Assembly (NCBI RefSeq): GCF_000517065.1
Contig: NZ_KI912105.1
Location: forward strand, 3,783,641 to 3,847,640
From: Alkaliflexus imshenetskii DSM 15055
Lineage (GTDB): Bacteria; Bacteroidota; Bacteroidia; Bacteroidales; Marinilabiliaceae
DNA length: 64,000 bases
Direction: 5' to 3'
Shown here piece by piece: positions 9,780-18,630 of this stretch. The translations under genes were made by a program, and so were the position numbers. How positions within the stretch are numbered: the stretch's first letter is position 1; the number at the start of each line of letters is the position of its first letter. The notes under the pieces are model-generated. The model saw only the letters and a program-made list of their open reading frames with translations, was not told where the DNA came from and did not search any database.

Positions 9780-10670
9780 ATGATTACCGATTCAAATATA
9801 CCGCCTGCTTTTATAAACCGGCGGCAAACCATAAATTGCCATGGAAGATTGGTGGATTTGAGCGCTCCTGTGGTTATGGGTATTGTGAATGCAACGCCTG
9901 ATTCATTTTTTGCTGGTAGCCGTTTCAATGCCGAAACAGATATTCTCAGGAGAGTGGAGCAGATTCTGAATGAAGGCGGCACTATGGTAGATGTGGGGGC
10001 ATACTCTTCGCGCCCGGGTGCTGAGCACATCTCAGATGAAGAGGAGATTGCACGCCTGATGCCGGCTCTTGAAATCATACGTAAACATTTTCCGCACGTT
10101 ATTCTCTCCATCGATACATTTAGAGCATCGGTGGCAAAAAAAGCTGTTTCCGAAGGGGAGGCCGACATTGTGAATGACATATCAGGTGGTGAAATGGATT
10201 CTGCCATGTTCCAAACAGTAGCAGATTTAAAGGTTCCTTACGTGTTGATGCACATGCAGGGGACTCCTCAAAATATGCATCACAATCCTGCTTATCACGA
10301 TTTGATAGCTGATATATCTCAATGGTTAGCAGAAAAGGTAAACACTTTAAGGGCACTGGGCGTTGCTGATATCATAATAGATCCGGGATTTGGCTTTGGA
10401 AAAACGCTGGATCATAATTTTTTGCTGATGAGGGAGTTGGATCAGCTTAAGCTATTTGAGCTGCCTATTCTGGTGGGCGTTTCGCGTAAGTCTATGATAT
10501 ATAGATTATTGGATGTTTCGGTGGAGGACGCCCTAAACGGTACCACTGTGCTTAACACCTTTGCCTTGCAAAAAGGAGCAAACATTTTGAGGGTTCATGA
10601 TGTGAAAGAGGCTGTACAATGTGTGGAACTAATTCGAAAACTAACAGAGGGTTTCCGCACCCTGGACTGA
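9780..10670 (+). CDS. folP: Dihydropteroate synthase
   Basis: Condenses p-aminobenzoate with the pterin pyrophosphate in folate synthesis and is the sulfonamide target. 296 residues from the chosen ATG at 9780; the frame is open to 9651 but that upstream stretch is hydrophobic/Cys-rich and outside the family. Motifs: MGIVNATPDSFF near residue 35, DVGAYSSRPGA (the DxG-x-(S/T)-(S/T)RPG signature), SIDTFRA, NDISGG, DPGFGFGKT and GVSRKSM. It is followed 49 nt later by cdaA, an arrangement commonly seen in Bacteroidetes. Confidence 0.95.
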   Translation: MITDSNIPPAFINRRQTINCHGRLVDLSAPVVMGIVNATPDSFFAGSRFNAETDILRRVEQILNEGGTMVDVGAYSSRPGAEHISDEEEIARLMPALEIIRKHFPHVILSIDTFRASVAKKAVSEGEADIVNDISGGEMDSAMFQTVADLKVPYVLMHMQGTPQNMHHNPAYHDLIADISQWLAEKVNTLRALGVADIIIDPGFGFGKTLDHNFLLMRELDQLKLFELPILVGVSRKSMIYRLLDVSVEDALNGTTVLNTFALQKGANILRVHDVKEAVQCVELIRKLTEGFRTLD

Positions 10671-10719
10671 CGTTTGGTTATAGAGATGCAGCCCTTGGGA
10701 AACTAAAAATAACTTATAG

Positions 10720-11490
10720 ATGACTTTTCTCGACATACGACTTATAGATATTGTGGACATTGTTTTGGTTGCTTATCTGATGTACAGACTCTATAAGCTG
10801 ATCAAAGGAACAGTGGCGCTGAATATATTCATCGGTATATTTGCCTTTATCATTTTCTGGCTCCTGATAAAAGCGCTAAATATGCAGCTTTCATCCACCA
10901 TACTCGACAATTTTGTAAATGTCGGCGTGTTGGCAATAATTATCGTGTTTCAGCAGGAAATAAGGCGTTTTCTTTTGCTGTTGGGAAGCAGGTATAATTT
11001 ATCCAAACGCTTCTCTCTTGATAAAATTTTTATGAGCAATACTCCGGGAATGATGAGCATATATATTAAGCCAGTAGTGCGTTCATGTGAAGAGTTGTCG
11101 CGCACCAAAACCGGGGCATTGATTGTAATCACCCGTAAGTCTGAACTTGTTGATTTTGTGCAAACAGGTGAATTGCTGAATGCTGTAATTTCGCGACAGC
11201 TACTTAATTCTATCTTCTTTAAAAACAGTCCGCTGCATGATGGTGCCGTTATTATAAGTCAGAGTAAAATAAAAGCAGCAGGTTGTATTTTGCCCGTAAG
11301 TCAGAATATGGAGCTGCCCAAGCATTTGGGCTTAAGGCACCGTGCGGCACTTGGAATTACCGAAGCAACCGACGCCACAGCCATTGTTGTATCTGAAGAA
11401 ACCGGACGCATTTCCCTTTTTCACAATGGGAAAGGTTTATATAACATCACCATTGAGGAGCTAGAGAAACATTTGGAAGAAGGCGTTTGA
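10720..11490 (+). CDS. cdaA: Diadenylate cyclase CdaA
   Basis: Makes cyclic di-AMP from two ATP. 256 residues. The first ~90 residues contain three membrane helices (about 10-30, 32-52, 65-85) followed by a short basic linker. The catalytic DAC/DisA_N domain carries the two diagnostic motifs, DGA (174-176, in PLHDGAVIIS) and RHR (206-208, in GLRHRAALG). The membrane-bound CdaA architecture, rather than soluble DisA or CdaS, is clear. The downstream neighbour is an MscS-type channel, which fits the known link between c-di-AMP and osmotic or ion homeostasis. No GlmM or CdaR gene lies beside it. Confidence 0.95.
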   Translation: MTFLDIRLIDIVDIVLVAYLMYRLYKLIKGTVALNIFIGIFAFIIFWLLIKALNMQLSSTILDNFVNVGVLAIIIVFQQEIRRFLLLLGSRYNLSKRFSLDKIFMSNTPGMMSIYIKPVVRSCEELSRTKTGALIVITRKSELVDFVQTGELLNAVISRQLLNSIFFKNSPLHDGAVIISQSKIKAAGCILPVSQNMELPKHLGLRHRAALGITEATDATAIVVSEETGRISLFHNGKGLYNITIEELEKHLEEGV

Positions 11491-11539
11491 TTTGCAGGCT
11501 TCATCCTTTTTTTTGAACCAGTCATCTATTTAAACTTTT

Positions 11540-12871
11540 ATGGAATCACTTTTGCAAAATGACAGTTGGCTTTTTCACCTTTCTAAAATTCAATATGTTA
11601 AGCTGGTTGTGCTAACAATTTTGATGGTTGCCATCTGGGTTTTTATGTCCGGATTTCACCGCAGAAAAAGTGATGGAGAGGATTCAATAAAACAAACGCT
11701 TTTTGTTTGGGGAGTGCGTCTGTTGCTGTTGGCTCTTGCTGCGGGCGGCATCATTGTCATTATTGACATGCCTTTTTCCAGCTTCTTTTCAACACCGGTG
11801 GTGGTGATGTTTAATCAAGTGCCTGTATCACCCCTGCTTGCAGGCTCAATAGTGTTGGGCGTTTATCTGTTAATCTCTACAAACAACCTTCTGCGTGTTT
11901 TGGTGCGTAAAGTCTCAGATAAATATGGTTTTGAGCGTAAAATAGGCAGACAGATGCGTCGCTTTTTGATGATATTTGTATTTCTGATGATTGCCGGAAT
12001 ATGGTTGCGTTTCGCGGGTACATTTCTCACTGATTTTTTTGGCCAGGGGTTGTTCGAGATAAGCAATGTTAAAGTAACTCCTGCTGTTTTGATATATTCA
12101 GCTCTTCTGCTTTATGGTATTGCTGTCGCACTTAAATTAATGGAGATAATTTACAACCGCCAAGCCAAAGCAAGAGGTTTAAGTATTGGTCAGTCGCGAA
12201 CCATTTTCCAAATTTTAAAGTATCTTATTTGGTTAATTACCATTATTTTACTGCTTGATTCCATTGGCATTAGCATAAATATGCTAATCGCAGGCTCGGC
12301 GGCTCTGTTGGTTGGTTTGGGCTTTGGTATACAGGGTTTGTTCAATGACTTTGTTTCCGGGCTTGTTTTGTTGTTTGAGGGTTCGTTAAAAGTGGATGAT
12401 GTGGTTGAAATTGAGTCGGGTATTGTTGGTAAAGTGCTCGAGGTAGGCATCAGAACCTCAAAAATCAGAACCCGTGATAACATTGTAATGATTGTGCCCA
12501 ACAATAAATTTGTGAACGACAATGTCATAAATTGGAGTTACAACGAACCCAAAACACGCTTTTTTGTGGATGTTGGTGTAGCTTATGGTTCCGATGTGCG
12601 CATGGTTGAGAGGTTACTCATTGAATGCGCGCTGGAGTGTGAAGGCGTAATTAACAGAGAGGAATCGCTTGTGTTGTTTCGTGATTTTGGTGACTCGTCA
12701 CTCGACTTTCGCCTATTGTTTTGGGTCGAGGATGTGTTCATTGCTGAACGCATCCGTAGTCGGTTAAGGTTTGCTATTGATGCAAAATTCAGAGAACATA
12801 ATGTAATCATTCCATTCCCACAGCGGGATTTACATCTAAAATCGGGTTTTGAAAAGCAAACAGCTTTTTAA
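11540..12871 (+). CDS. MscS-family mechanosensitive channel
   Basis: 443-residue membrane protein. Five or so hydrophobic segments occupy the first ~240 residues. A pore-lining helix rich in Gly and Ala (AGSAALLVGLGFGIQGLFND) is followed by the MscS beta domain (VDDVVEIESGIVGKVLEVGIRTSKIRTRDN, split in the usual order) and a C-terminal alpha/beta domain ending in IPFPQRDLHL. IPFPQRD is highly typical of the family. The gene is longer than E. coli MscS (286 aa) because of extra N-terminal helices. It starts 49 nt after cdaA and is probably in the same transcription unit. Confidence 0.93.
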   Translation: MESLLQNDSWLFHLSKIQYVKLVVLTILMVAIWVFMSGFHRRKSDGEDSIKQTLFVWGVRLLLLALAAGGIIVIIDMPFSSFFSTPVVVMFNQVPVSPLLAGSIVLGVYLLISTNNLLRVLVRKVSDKYGFERKIGRQMRRFLMIFVFLMIAGIWLRFAGTFLTDFFGQGLFEISNVKVTPAVLIYSALLLYGIAVALKLMEIIYNRQAKARGLSIGQSRTIFQILKYLIWLITIILLLDSIGISINMLIAGSAALLVGLGFGIQGLFNDFVSGLVLLFEGSLKVDDVVEIESGIVGKVLEVGIRTSKIRTRDNIVMIVPNNKFVNDNVINWSYNEPKTRFFVDVGVAYGSDVRMVERLLIECALECEGVINREESLVLFRDFGDSSLDFRLLFWVEDVFIAERIRSRLRFAIDAKFREHNVIIPFPQRDLHLKSGFEKQTAF

Positions 12872-12904
12872 ATTGTTATATTGTCAGAATAGGATATAAA
12901 TAAA

Positions 12905-13768
12905 ATGAAGGTAGCAATTTGTGGTTATAGCGGTCTGATTGGTCAGGCAGTGGCAGGTTTGTTTGGTGCGCAGGGGCATCAGGTAATTGCCATTAAAAGG
13001 AGGGATTTGACTCAGGGAGTTGAGCATCTTCGCCAGATGCTTTCCGGTACCGATGTGCTGATAAATCTTGCTGGTGCACCTATTTTAAGGCGATGGACAA
13101 AGAGCGGAAAGAAACAGATATACGACAGTCGTATATTGACAACGCGATTGCTCACCGAGACTGTAAATTCTATGGTATTGTCGCCATCTGTCTTTATTTC
13201 CGCATCGGCAGTGGGAATTTATAACAATATTGATGTGCATGATGAGTTTTCATCAAACTTTGCCGGCGGTTTTCTTTCGGAGGTGTGTCAGGCATGGGAG
13301 GCTGAAGCATTGCAACTTAAGCCCGGGAAATCGCGGCTGGTAATCTTGCGTTTTGGCGTGGTGCTTTCAAGCAAGGGAGGTGCATTGAAACAGATGTTGC
13401 TACCTTTCCGAATGGGGCTGGGCGGTCGCATCGGTTCAGGAAAGCAGGCTTTTCCATGGGTTCATATCAATGATGTGACGGCTGCAATGTTTTGGGCCGC
13501 GCAAAACCCGATTGCAAAAGGAATCTATAATCTTACTGCGCCAGGACTCGTAACCAACGAAGTCTATACAAAGGCGCTCGCTAACACAATTAACCGACCC
13601 GCACTGTTACCAATACCCGTATGGGCGTTAAGGCTTGTTTTTGGTGATGCCTCAGATGTATTGGTTTCGGGACAACATGTGGTACCTCAGCGCCTACTGG
13701 CCGATGGCTTTGTCTTTTCTTTTCCGCTCATACACGATGCACTTGGTGATTTACTTATACGTCGATAA
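12905..13768 (+). CDS. TIGR01777-type SDR epimerase (YfcH-like)
   Basis: 287-residue Rossmann-fold protein of the atypical SDR11/TIGR01777 group. It begins with a degenerate nucleotide-binding loop GYSGLIGQ (residues 7-14) and contains LINLAGAPI, SRILTTRLL, SASAVGIYN (catalytic-type Ser/Tyr region) and the C-terminal DUF1731-like segment with LPIPVWALRLVFGDAS and VVPQRLLADGF. The family is widespread but its substrate is unknown. It starts 33 nt after the MscS gene and is likely the last gene of the folP unit. Confidence 0.9.
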   Translation: MKVAICGYSGLIGQAVAGLFGAQGHQVIAIKRRDLTQGVEHLRQMLSGTDVLINLAGAPILRRWTKSGKKQIYDSRILTTRLLTETVNSMVLSPSVFISASAVGIYNNIDVHDEFSSNFAGGFLSEVCQAWEAEALQLKPGKSRLVILRFGVVLSSKGGALKQMLLPFRMGLGGRIGSGKQAFPWVHINDVTAAMFWAAQNPIAKGIYNLTAPGLVTNEVYTKALANTINRPALLPIPVWALRLVFGDASDVLVSGQHVVPQRLLADGFVFSFPLIHDALGDLLIRR

Positions 13769-14172
13769 CTGGCTCATTATCCGATTTGTTTTATTATTCT
13801 ATTTGCCGATGGTGTTTTACACTGTTTGGTTCGTGTGCCGCTATTCTTATTTAACCTATCGCTTCTTATTTTAAGTTCCTGCTATAACGATGTCTTAATC
13901 GACTATTATTGTGGATTATAGACAAGGGAAATGGGTCCCAGTCGCTTTTTTCCTATATTAAATTCTCTGAATTTTTGATGATTTGACTGTACGATTTACA
14001 ATTTGCATGTTTGTAATCGTGTGAAAGGTGTATGTTTATATGCGAGCAGAGTGTGCTTAATTAATCCGGTTAGGTTGATAGATGTTACTGTGATCGGCTA
14101 TCAACTTTTTTCAATTACTGGAACCTAAAAAACAATATTTTTCAATTAGGTGTCAAATCTAAATCATCAAAA
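13769..14172 (+). other. 404-bp intergenic leader before the beta-helix pair
   Basis: No protein gene is supported. An open frame overlapping the end of the epimerase (13635-13874) has composition unlike a protein and no family. A good terminator lies at 14073-14111, leaving a 62-nt A/T-rich stretch before the first beta-helix gene. The region therefore either ends the folP-epimerase unit late or holds a separate short transcript or attenuator. Confidence 0.45.
14073..14111 (+). terminator. Intrinsic terminator 60 nt upstream of the beta-helix gene
   Basis: 9-bp stem (ggttgatag / ctatcaact, one G-T pair) with a 16-nt loop, directly followed by six T. It sits 305 nt after the epimerase stop, unusually far for simple termination of that gene, so attenuation of the downstream surface module is possible. 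Confidence 0.6.
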
Positions 14173-15234
14173 ATGAAAAAACTATTTAAACTGTTTGTAG
14201 CGGCCATTGTAGTACTATTTTCTGCAAGTTCGGCAGCCCAGATTGCAGTAGCTCTTCATGGAGAGGAACAGGTTACTTTTTATTATACTTCAAGCGGATT
14301 TAGTGATGCGGTGGCAGCTGCATCTGAAGGTGACACTATTTATATCCCCGGAGGTATTTTCCCGGTTAACAATCTCGAAATTAATAAAAAGCTTCATGTT
14401 TTTGGCGTTGGACACTCTCCCAATGTCAATAGCTCCACAGGTCGTACACAAATCAATGGGAACATTATAATCACAACCGGTGCCGATTTTGGCAGTATCA
14501 GCGGTCTTTTTGTCAATGGAAATGTTAGTATCGGCTCTACCAATGCCAATCAAACGGTTTCCAATATCACGATTCACCGTTGTCACATCAATGGAACGCT
14601 AAAGCTTACACATGATGGCGATCCTGCTAAAATGGGTTCCAACATTACCTTAACGCAGAATATTATAGGTGCTTTAAATGGGCAGATGATTCGTAACTCT
14701 TTGATTCGCCAAAATGTGATTGGGCGCCTGTTCTATTTCTCAGACAACAATCTGTTTGTGAATAATATTATTCAACGCACTTCAGAATACTTTAGCTGGG
14801 GATATAGCGGAATAAATGGTTCCACTTTCCGCAATAATATATTTGTTAGTGTAATGTACACCAATCTGGAAACCGGCGGATATAACAATTGCAAATTTCA
14901 TTGTAATGTATTTGTGGCAGATGTAACATTGGGAAGCTCAAATAGTAGCGATACAAATCCTAATTTGGTCAATCAACAGTTGGAGTCTGTATTTGTTGGT
15001 TATGATGGCGCAGTTGCATTTTTGTATGACTATAATTTCCGGTTGAATGATGCTTTTGCTGGAAAAAATTTTGGTACTGATGGCACTGATGTCGGTATAT
15101 ATGGCACTATAACTCCTTTTAAGGCAGATTATCTGCCCGTTATTCCATACATCAAAAGCCATTCTATTTCATCTGATTCCAATGTTAATGGAAAAATCGA
15201 GATTACTATTGAGGTTGAGGCGCAACAACACTAA
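14173..15234 (+). CDS. Exported parallel beta-helix protein, paralogue 1
   Basis: 353 residues with a clear signal peptide ending in ASSAAQ. The body has the pectate-lyase-like beta-helix pattern. An N-terminal stretch describes a covering gene product (SGFSDAVAAASEGDTIYIPGG), then a rung with LHVFGVGHSP, then short repeated rungs rich in N, I, G and T (for example NGNIIITTGADFGSISGLFV and NNLFVNNIIQRTS). The C-terminus carries GTDGTDVGIYGTITPF and P-IP-I with a final EITIEVEAQ strand, shared with the next gene. No catalytic residues of pectate lyases are evident and there is no T9SS sorting domain. Its likely location is periplasmic or surface. Function is unknown. It forms a unit with the next gene, 17 nt downstream. 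Confidence 0.8.
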   Translation: MKKLFKLFVAAIVVLFSASSAAQIAVALHGEEQVTFYYTSSGFSDAVAAASEGDTIYIPGGIFPVNNLEINKKLHVFGVGHSPNVNSSTGRTQINGNIIITTGADFGSISGLFVNGNVSIGSTNANQTVSNITIHRCHINGTLKLTHDGDPAKMGSNITLTQNIIGALNGQMIRNSLIRQNVIGRLFYFSDNNLFVNNIIQRTSEYFSWGYSGINGSTFRNNIFVSVMYTNLETGGYNNCKFHCNVFVADVTLGSSNSSDTNPNLVNQQLESVFVGYDGAVAFLYDYNFRLNDAFAGKNFGTDGTDVGIYGTITPFKADYLPVIPYIKSHSISSDSNVNGKIEITIEVEAQQH

Positions 15235-15251
15235 ATCTAAATTTGGATACT

Positions 15252-16289
15252 ATGAGAACAGTTTTACTTCTATTTGTATTTATGCTGGCATCTGCATTTT
15301 TGCCGGCATTGGCTCAAACGGCTGTAGCTTTACAAAGTAACGGCAATGCTACTTTTTACTATTCGGTTGATGGTTTTCAGAAAGCCTACACCGATGCTGT
15401 TAATGGCGATTCCATAATTCTGTCAGGAGGCACATTCCCCCCGCCTTCTTCAATAAATAAGCAACTTACAATCATAGGTGCCGGTCACTATCCAACTGCA
15501 ACATCTGCCACTGGGCATACCGTTATCAACGGAAACGTTATTCTTTCTGCCGGAGCCAACAACCTAACCCTGGAAGGATTAAGCATTACAGGATCATTGT
15601 ACACAAACCTAAGTAATACTCCTATAGAGCAACTTATGGTCAAACGAACTATTATTGGTGGCAATGTGAGTTTCGCCGGAAACAGGAATACGCCTTCTAC
15701 CGGTTTGTCTTTTATAAATTCAGTTGTTAATGGGGCAATCGATTTTTCCAATGTGTCAAACTCATCTGTGCAAAACTCAATTATTGGCGGGCGCGTTAGT
15801 AGCAGCGATGGTAACCTTTTCAGAAATAGTATCTTTTTGTTTATTAATCCAACAAATGTCTCAACAGGTGCGCTCTTTAATTGCAGCAACAACGAGTTTC
15901 ATGGCAACTTATTCAGGCAGGATAATAGCCGGTTAACCGGTGGAACTTCGGTTGGAAATGTGTTTAAATACAATATTGTTCAAACATCAAACCCTGATTT
16001 TGGTACTGGTGCTTACCTCACAAGTAATAGGGTGGATATTAACTTTAGCGGACTGTTTGAGAATCAAGTTGGAGGCACATTTAGTTATGAGCATGACTAC
16101 AATCTGGTGACTCCCAATGAATACCTCGATGATGAAAACTCTCAGTTTGGTCTTTATGGCGGATGGTTTCCTTATGTAGAACACGCAATACCATCCATTC
16201 CTCACATAGTTAACAAATCTATGAGCAGCAAAACCAATGCGGATGGCTCCATTCAGGTTGAAATTACCGTAAAGGCTCAGGATTATTAG
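15252..16289 (+). CDS. Exported parallel beta-helix protein, paralogue 2
   Basis: 345 residues from the ATG at 15252; an in-frame TTG at 15243 is less likely. The signal peptide is MRTVLLLFVFMLASAFLPAL then AQ. It is clearly homologous to the preceding protein over its whole length: AVALQSNGNATFYYSVDGFQ, GDSIILSGGTFP, LTIIGAGHYP, a TGHTVINGNV rung, the late QFGLYGGWFPY loop and a C-terminal QVEITVKAQ strand. Tandem duplication is the simplest origin. The sequences have diverged well beyond recent duplication, especially in the central rungs, suggesting different ligands. Function is unknown. Confidence 0.8.
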   Translation: MRTVLLLFVFMLASAFLPALAQTAVALQSNGNATFYYSVDGFQKAYTDAVNGDSIILSGGTFPPPSSINKQLTIIGAGHYPTATSATGHTVINGNVILSAGANNLTLEGLSITGSLYTNLSNTPIEQLMVKRTIIGGNVSFAGNRNTPSTGLSFINSVVNGAIDFSNVSNSSVQNSIIGGRVSSSDGNLFRNSIFLFINPTNVSTGALFNCSNNEFHGNLFRQDNSRLTGGTSVGNVFKYNIVQTSNPDFGTGAYLTSNRVDINFSGLFENQVGGTFSYEHDYNLVTPNEYLDDENSQFGLYGGWFPYVEHAIPSIPHIVNKSMSSKTNADGSIQVEITVKAQDY

Positions 16290-16454
16290 CAGAAATGTGT
16301 TAATATGGTTTGTACATGATGCCCTTTGCATTTAGGAAGTTAAGATAAAATCGGCCAACATCAATTTTCGCACATACTTGTAAGTTGCCTTCTTTGGTGA
16401 GCTGACTTTTTTTGGTAAAACATGTATAACCTCTACAATTCAAATTATATGCCG

Positions 16455-18539
16455 ATGAAATTTATTTTTGTGGTTATACTCCTGTGTGTTATCCATTTGA
16501 CTTATGCACAGAATTATATAAAGAACTATCAGTATTGGTTCAACAACAATCGGAATGAGGTAGTTAATCTATCCACATATAGTAATAATGCAATATATTC
16601 ATTGAAATTGCAGATTCCGGTTGATGAAATGCCAAATGGTCTTCATACGCTTCACATGCGCTTTCAGGATAACGAATCTCGTTGGAGTTCTGCCACGAGT
16701 CATTTTTTCTATAAAATGCCTGTTGAAGTGTTTCAAGAAAGTTCCATTTCTCTTTATGAATATTGGTTTAACAATGCCTACTCCTCTGCAGTTTCTGGGG
16801 CTACATCGGGTGAAGCATTGCTCGATTTTTCACAGCAAATTGATGTGAGCTCACTGGTGGATGGACTACACACATTTAATATACGTTTTAGTGATAGCCG
16901 AAATCGCTGGAGCAGCACTTTTAGCCAGTTTTTTTACAAAATGCCGGCTACATCGTTTACCAATAATGCTGTTTCTTCTTATCAGTATTGGTTTAATCGA
17001 GATGTGGACAAAGCAGTTTCGGACGTTACTACAAACTCAAAAGTGATAAACTTTTCAGAAGTACTTGACGTAAACGAATTGGCAGACGGACTACATACAT
17101 TTCACATTCGTTTTGGGGATAGTCGAAATCAATGGAGCAGCACAGTTAGCCACTTTTTTTATAAAATGCCAAATAGCCATGCAGGCGAAAATCTTGTTAA
17201 AGCTTATCAATATTGGTTTAACGATGATGATGCAAGCATGTACAATGTGACGTTATCTGTTCCGGTAAATCCATTGAACCTCTTGTCTGAAATTGAGTTG
17301 CCATATCTGGCTTTAGGAGATAATTACATGCACATCCGTTTTCTGGATACACAAAATAGATGGAGTGGCGTGGTGTCCGAGTTGTTTACCCTGGACAATT
17401 GCGAGCCAACACGTGTGGGAAATATCAGTGGAAAAACCATTGCCTGTCAGGGTCAGGAGAGTGAATTCGAGGTGGATGCATCATTGAATGTAACAGATTT
17501 TGTATGGGCATTGGTTCCCATCGAAGCTGGAACAATTACTTCGCAAGGACGTCATGCATCCATCCTGTGGAATAGTGACTTTTCTGGTGCCGTAACGCTT
17601 TCGGTGGAAGGCAGTAACCCTTGCGGCTCATTGCCTCCTTCATCTTTTGATTTGGTGGTTCATCCTACTCCAATACTTGAAATAATGCCTTCGGTTGCAA
17701 TATGTGAGGGCGAGGAGGTGGAACTTATCGTTAGTTCAGCGTCTGGAACTGTTTCCTGGAATGTGGAAAATACGTTGGTTTCTCCTATCGAAACAACTGT
17801 TTATACAGCAGTTGTCTCTTCAGAGCATTGTGGGGATAAAGCCGAAACGGTGACAGTTAATGTAATGCCATTACCATGGTTATTTATTATGCCTGATGAG
17901 CAAATTTGCCCCGGTGTGGTGGTGAATCTGGAGGCCGAAAGTAATGGTGTTGTTACCTGGAATGTGACCGATATTGCGGTATCACCAAATGCAACTACAT
18001 CATATCAGGCTACTGCTACTTTGGAGGGATGTTCTGTTTCCGATGTAGTGGAGATTATCGTTAAAACTGTGGAGTATGAAATAGTAAGCACAGCTGATGA
18101 ATTAATTGTGATTGCTGATAATGCTAGCTTTCAGTGGTATACATGTGGTAGTGATGCTCAGGTTATCGCAGGGGAAATCTACGAGCAATTTTCTCCTACC
18201 CAAAGTGGTTTTTATGCGGTCTCTGTAAGTCGCGATGGCTGCAATGTTATGTCTGAATGCATCCAGTTTGTGAAAAGTTCTGTTGATGATGTGTCTTATA
18301 ATCAAAAGATTATTTTGTACCCCAATCCAACATCCGATCTCATAACTCTGGTTTTTAATGAACGTGTTAATCTTATTGCGCTGTCAGTTTTTAATATGAA
18401 TGGGCGTTTAATGTTCGAAAAAGTGAGTATGACAACCGATAGCGTAATTGTTGACTTAAGCAATTTATCCAACGGTATTTATCTTCTCGAACTTCTGATT
18501 GATGGAAAATATGCTACGGTTAAAGTGTTGAAAGAGTGA
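16455..18539 (+). CDS. T9SS-sorted surface protein with four YWFN repeats
   Basis: 694 residues from the chosen ATG at 16455 (alternatives at 16449 and 16422), giving signal peptide MKFIFVVILLCVIHLTYA then Q. Four repeats of about 75 residues follow (roughly 25-89, 101-164, 176-239, 251-312). Each begins with Y-YWFN and ends with LHT-H-RF-D----WSS---FFYKMP; the fourth is divergent. Then come Ig-like or PKD-like strands with paired Cys (about 315-600). The last ~75 residues, starting at ILYPNPTSD and ending KVLKE, are a type A T9SS C-terminal sorting domain, so the protein is secreted across the outer membrane and probably anchored to the surface. It is 165 nt downstream of the beta-helix pair. 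No enzyme domain is seen; an adhesin or surface-binding role is an inference. Confidence 0.85.
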   Translation: MKFIFVVILLCVIHLTYAQNYIKNYQYWFNNNRNEVVNLSTYSNNAIYSLKLQIPVDEMPNGLHTLHMRFQDNESRWSSATSHFFYKMPVEVFQESSISLYEYWFNNAYSSAVSGATSGEALLDFSQQIDVSSLVDGLHTFNIRFSDSRNRWSSTFSQFFYKMPATSFTNNAVSSYQYWFNRDVDKAVSDVTTNSKVINFSEVLDVNELADGLHTFHIRFGDSRNQWSSTVSHFFYKMPNSHAGENLVKAYQYWFNDDDASMYNVTLSVPVNPLNLLSEIELPYLALGDNYMHIRFLDTQNRWSGVVSELFTLDNCEPTRVGNISGKTIACQGQESEFEVDASLNVTDFVWALVPIEAGTITSQGRHASILWNSDFSGAVTLSVEGSNPCGSLPPSSFDLVVHPTPILEIMPSVAICEGEEVELIVSSASGTVSWNVENTLVSPIETTVYTAVVSSEHCGDKAETVTVNVMPLPWLFIMPDEQICPGVVVNLEAESNGVVTWNVTDIAVSPNATTSYQATATLEGCSVSDVVEIIVKTVEYEIVSTADELIVIADNASFQWYTCGSDAQVIAGEIYEQFSPTQSGFYAVSVSRDGCNVMSECIQFVKSSVDDVSYNQKIILYPNPTSDLITLVFNERVNLIALSVFNMNGRLMFEKVSMTTDSVIVDLSNLSNGIYLLELLIDGKYATVKVLKE

Positions 18540-18564
18540 TGGACTATAAATAAGTTATCGGAAA

Positions 18565-18602
18565 ATAAAGGCTGCTTTTACTCACGCAGCCTTTATTTTT
18601 TT
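18565..18602 (+). terminator. Intrinsic terminator after the T9SS gene
   Basis: Perfect 11-bp stem (ataaaggctgc / gcagcctttat), 10-nt loop, followed by T-rich sequence ending ttttttt. It isolates the surface module from the acyltransferase gene that starts 29 nt later. Confidence 0.85.
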
Positions 18603-18630
18603 ATCTTCGTTTTAAGTTTTAAGCATTATC

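Noticed and set aside
9695-10207. 170-codon minus-strand frame inside folP
   Set aside because: It is antisense to a strongly conserved folP and its translation has no family character.
13635-13874. 79-codon frame spanning the epimerase end
   Set aside because: Overlaps the conserved epimerase in another frame and has no start signal or family; hydrophobic character comes from T-rich DNA.
16527-17390. CRISPR-like or VNTR array from the regular 225-nt spacing
   Set aside because: The periodicity is in the protein (YWFN repeats); the DNA copies are diverged and in frame.
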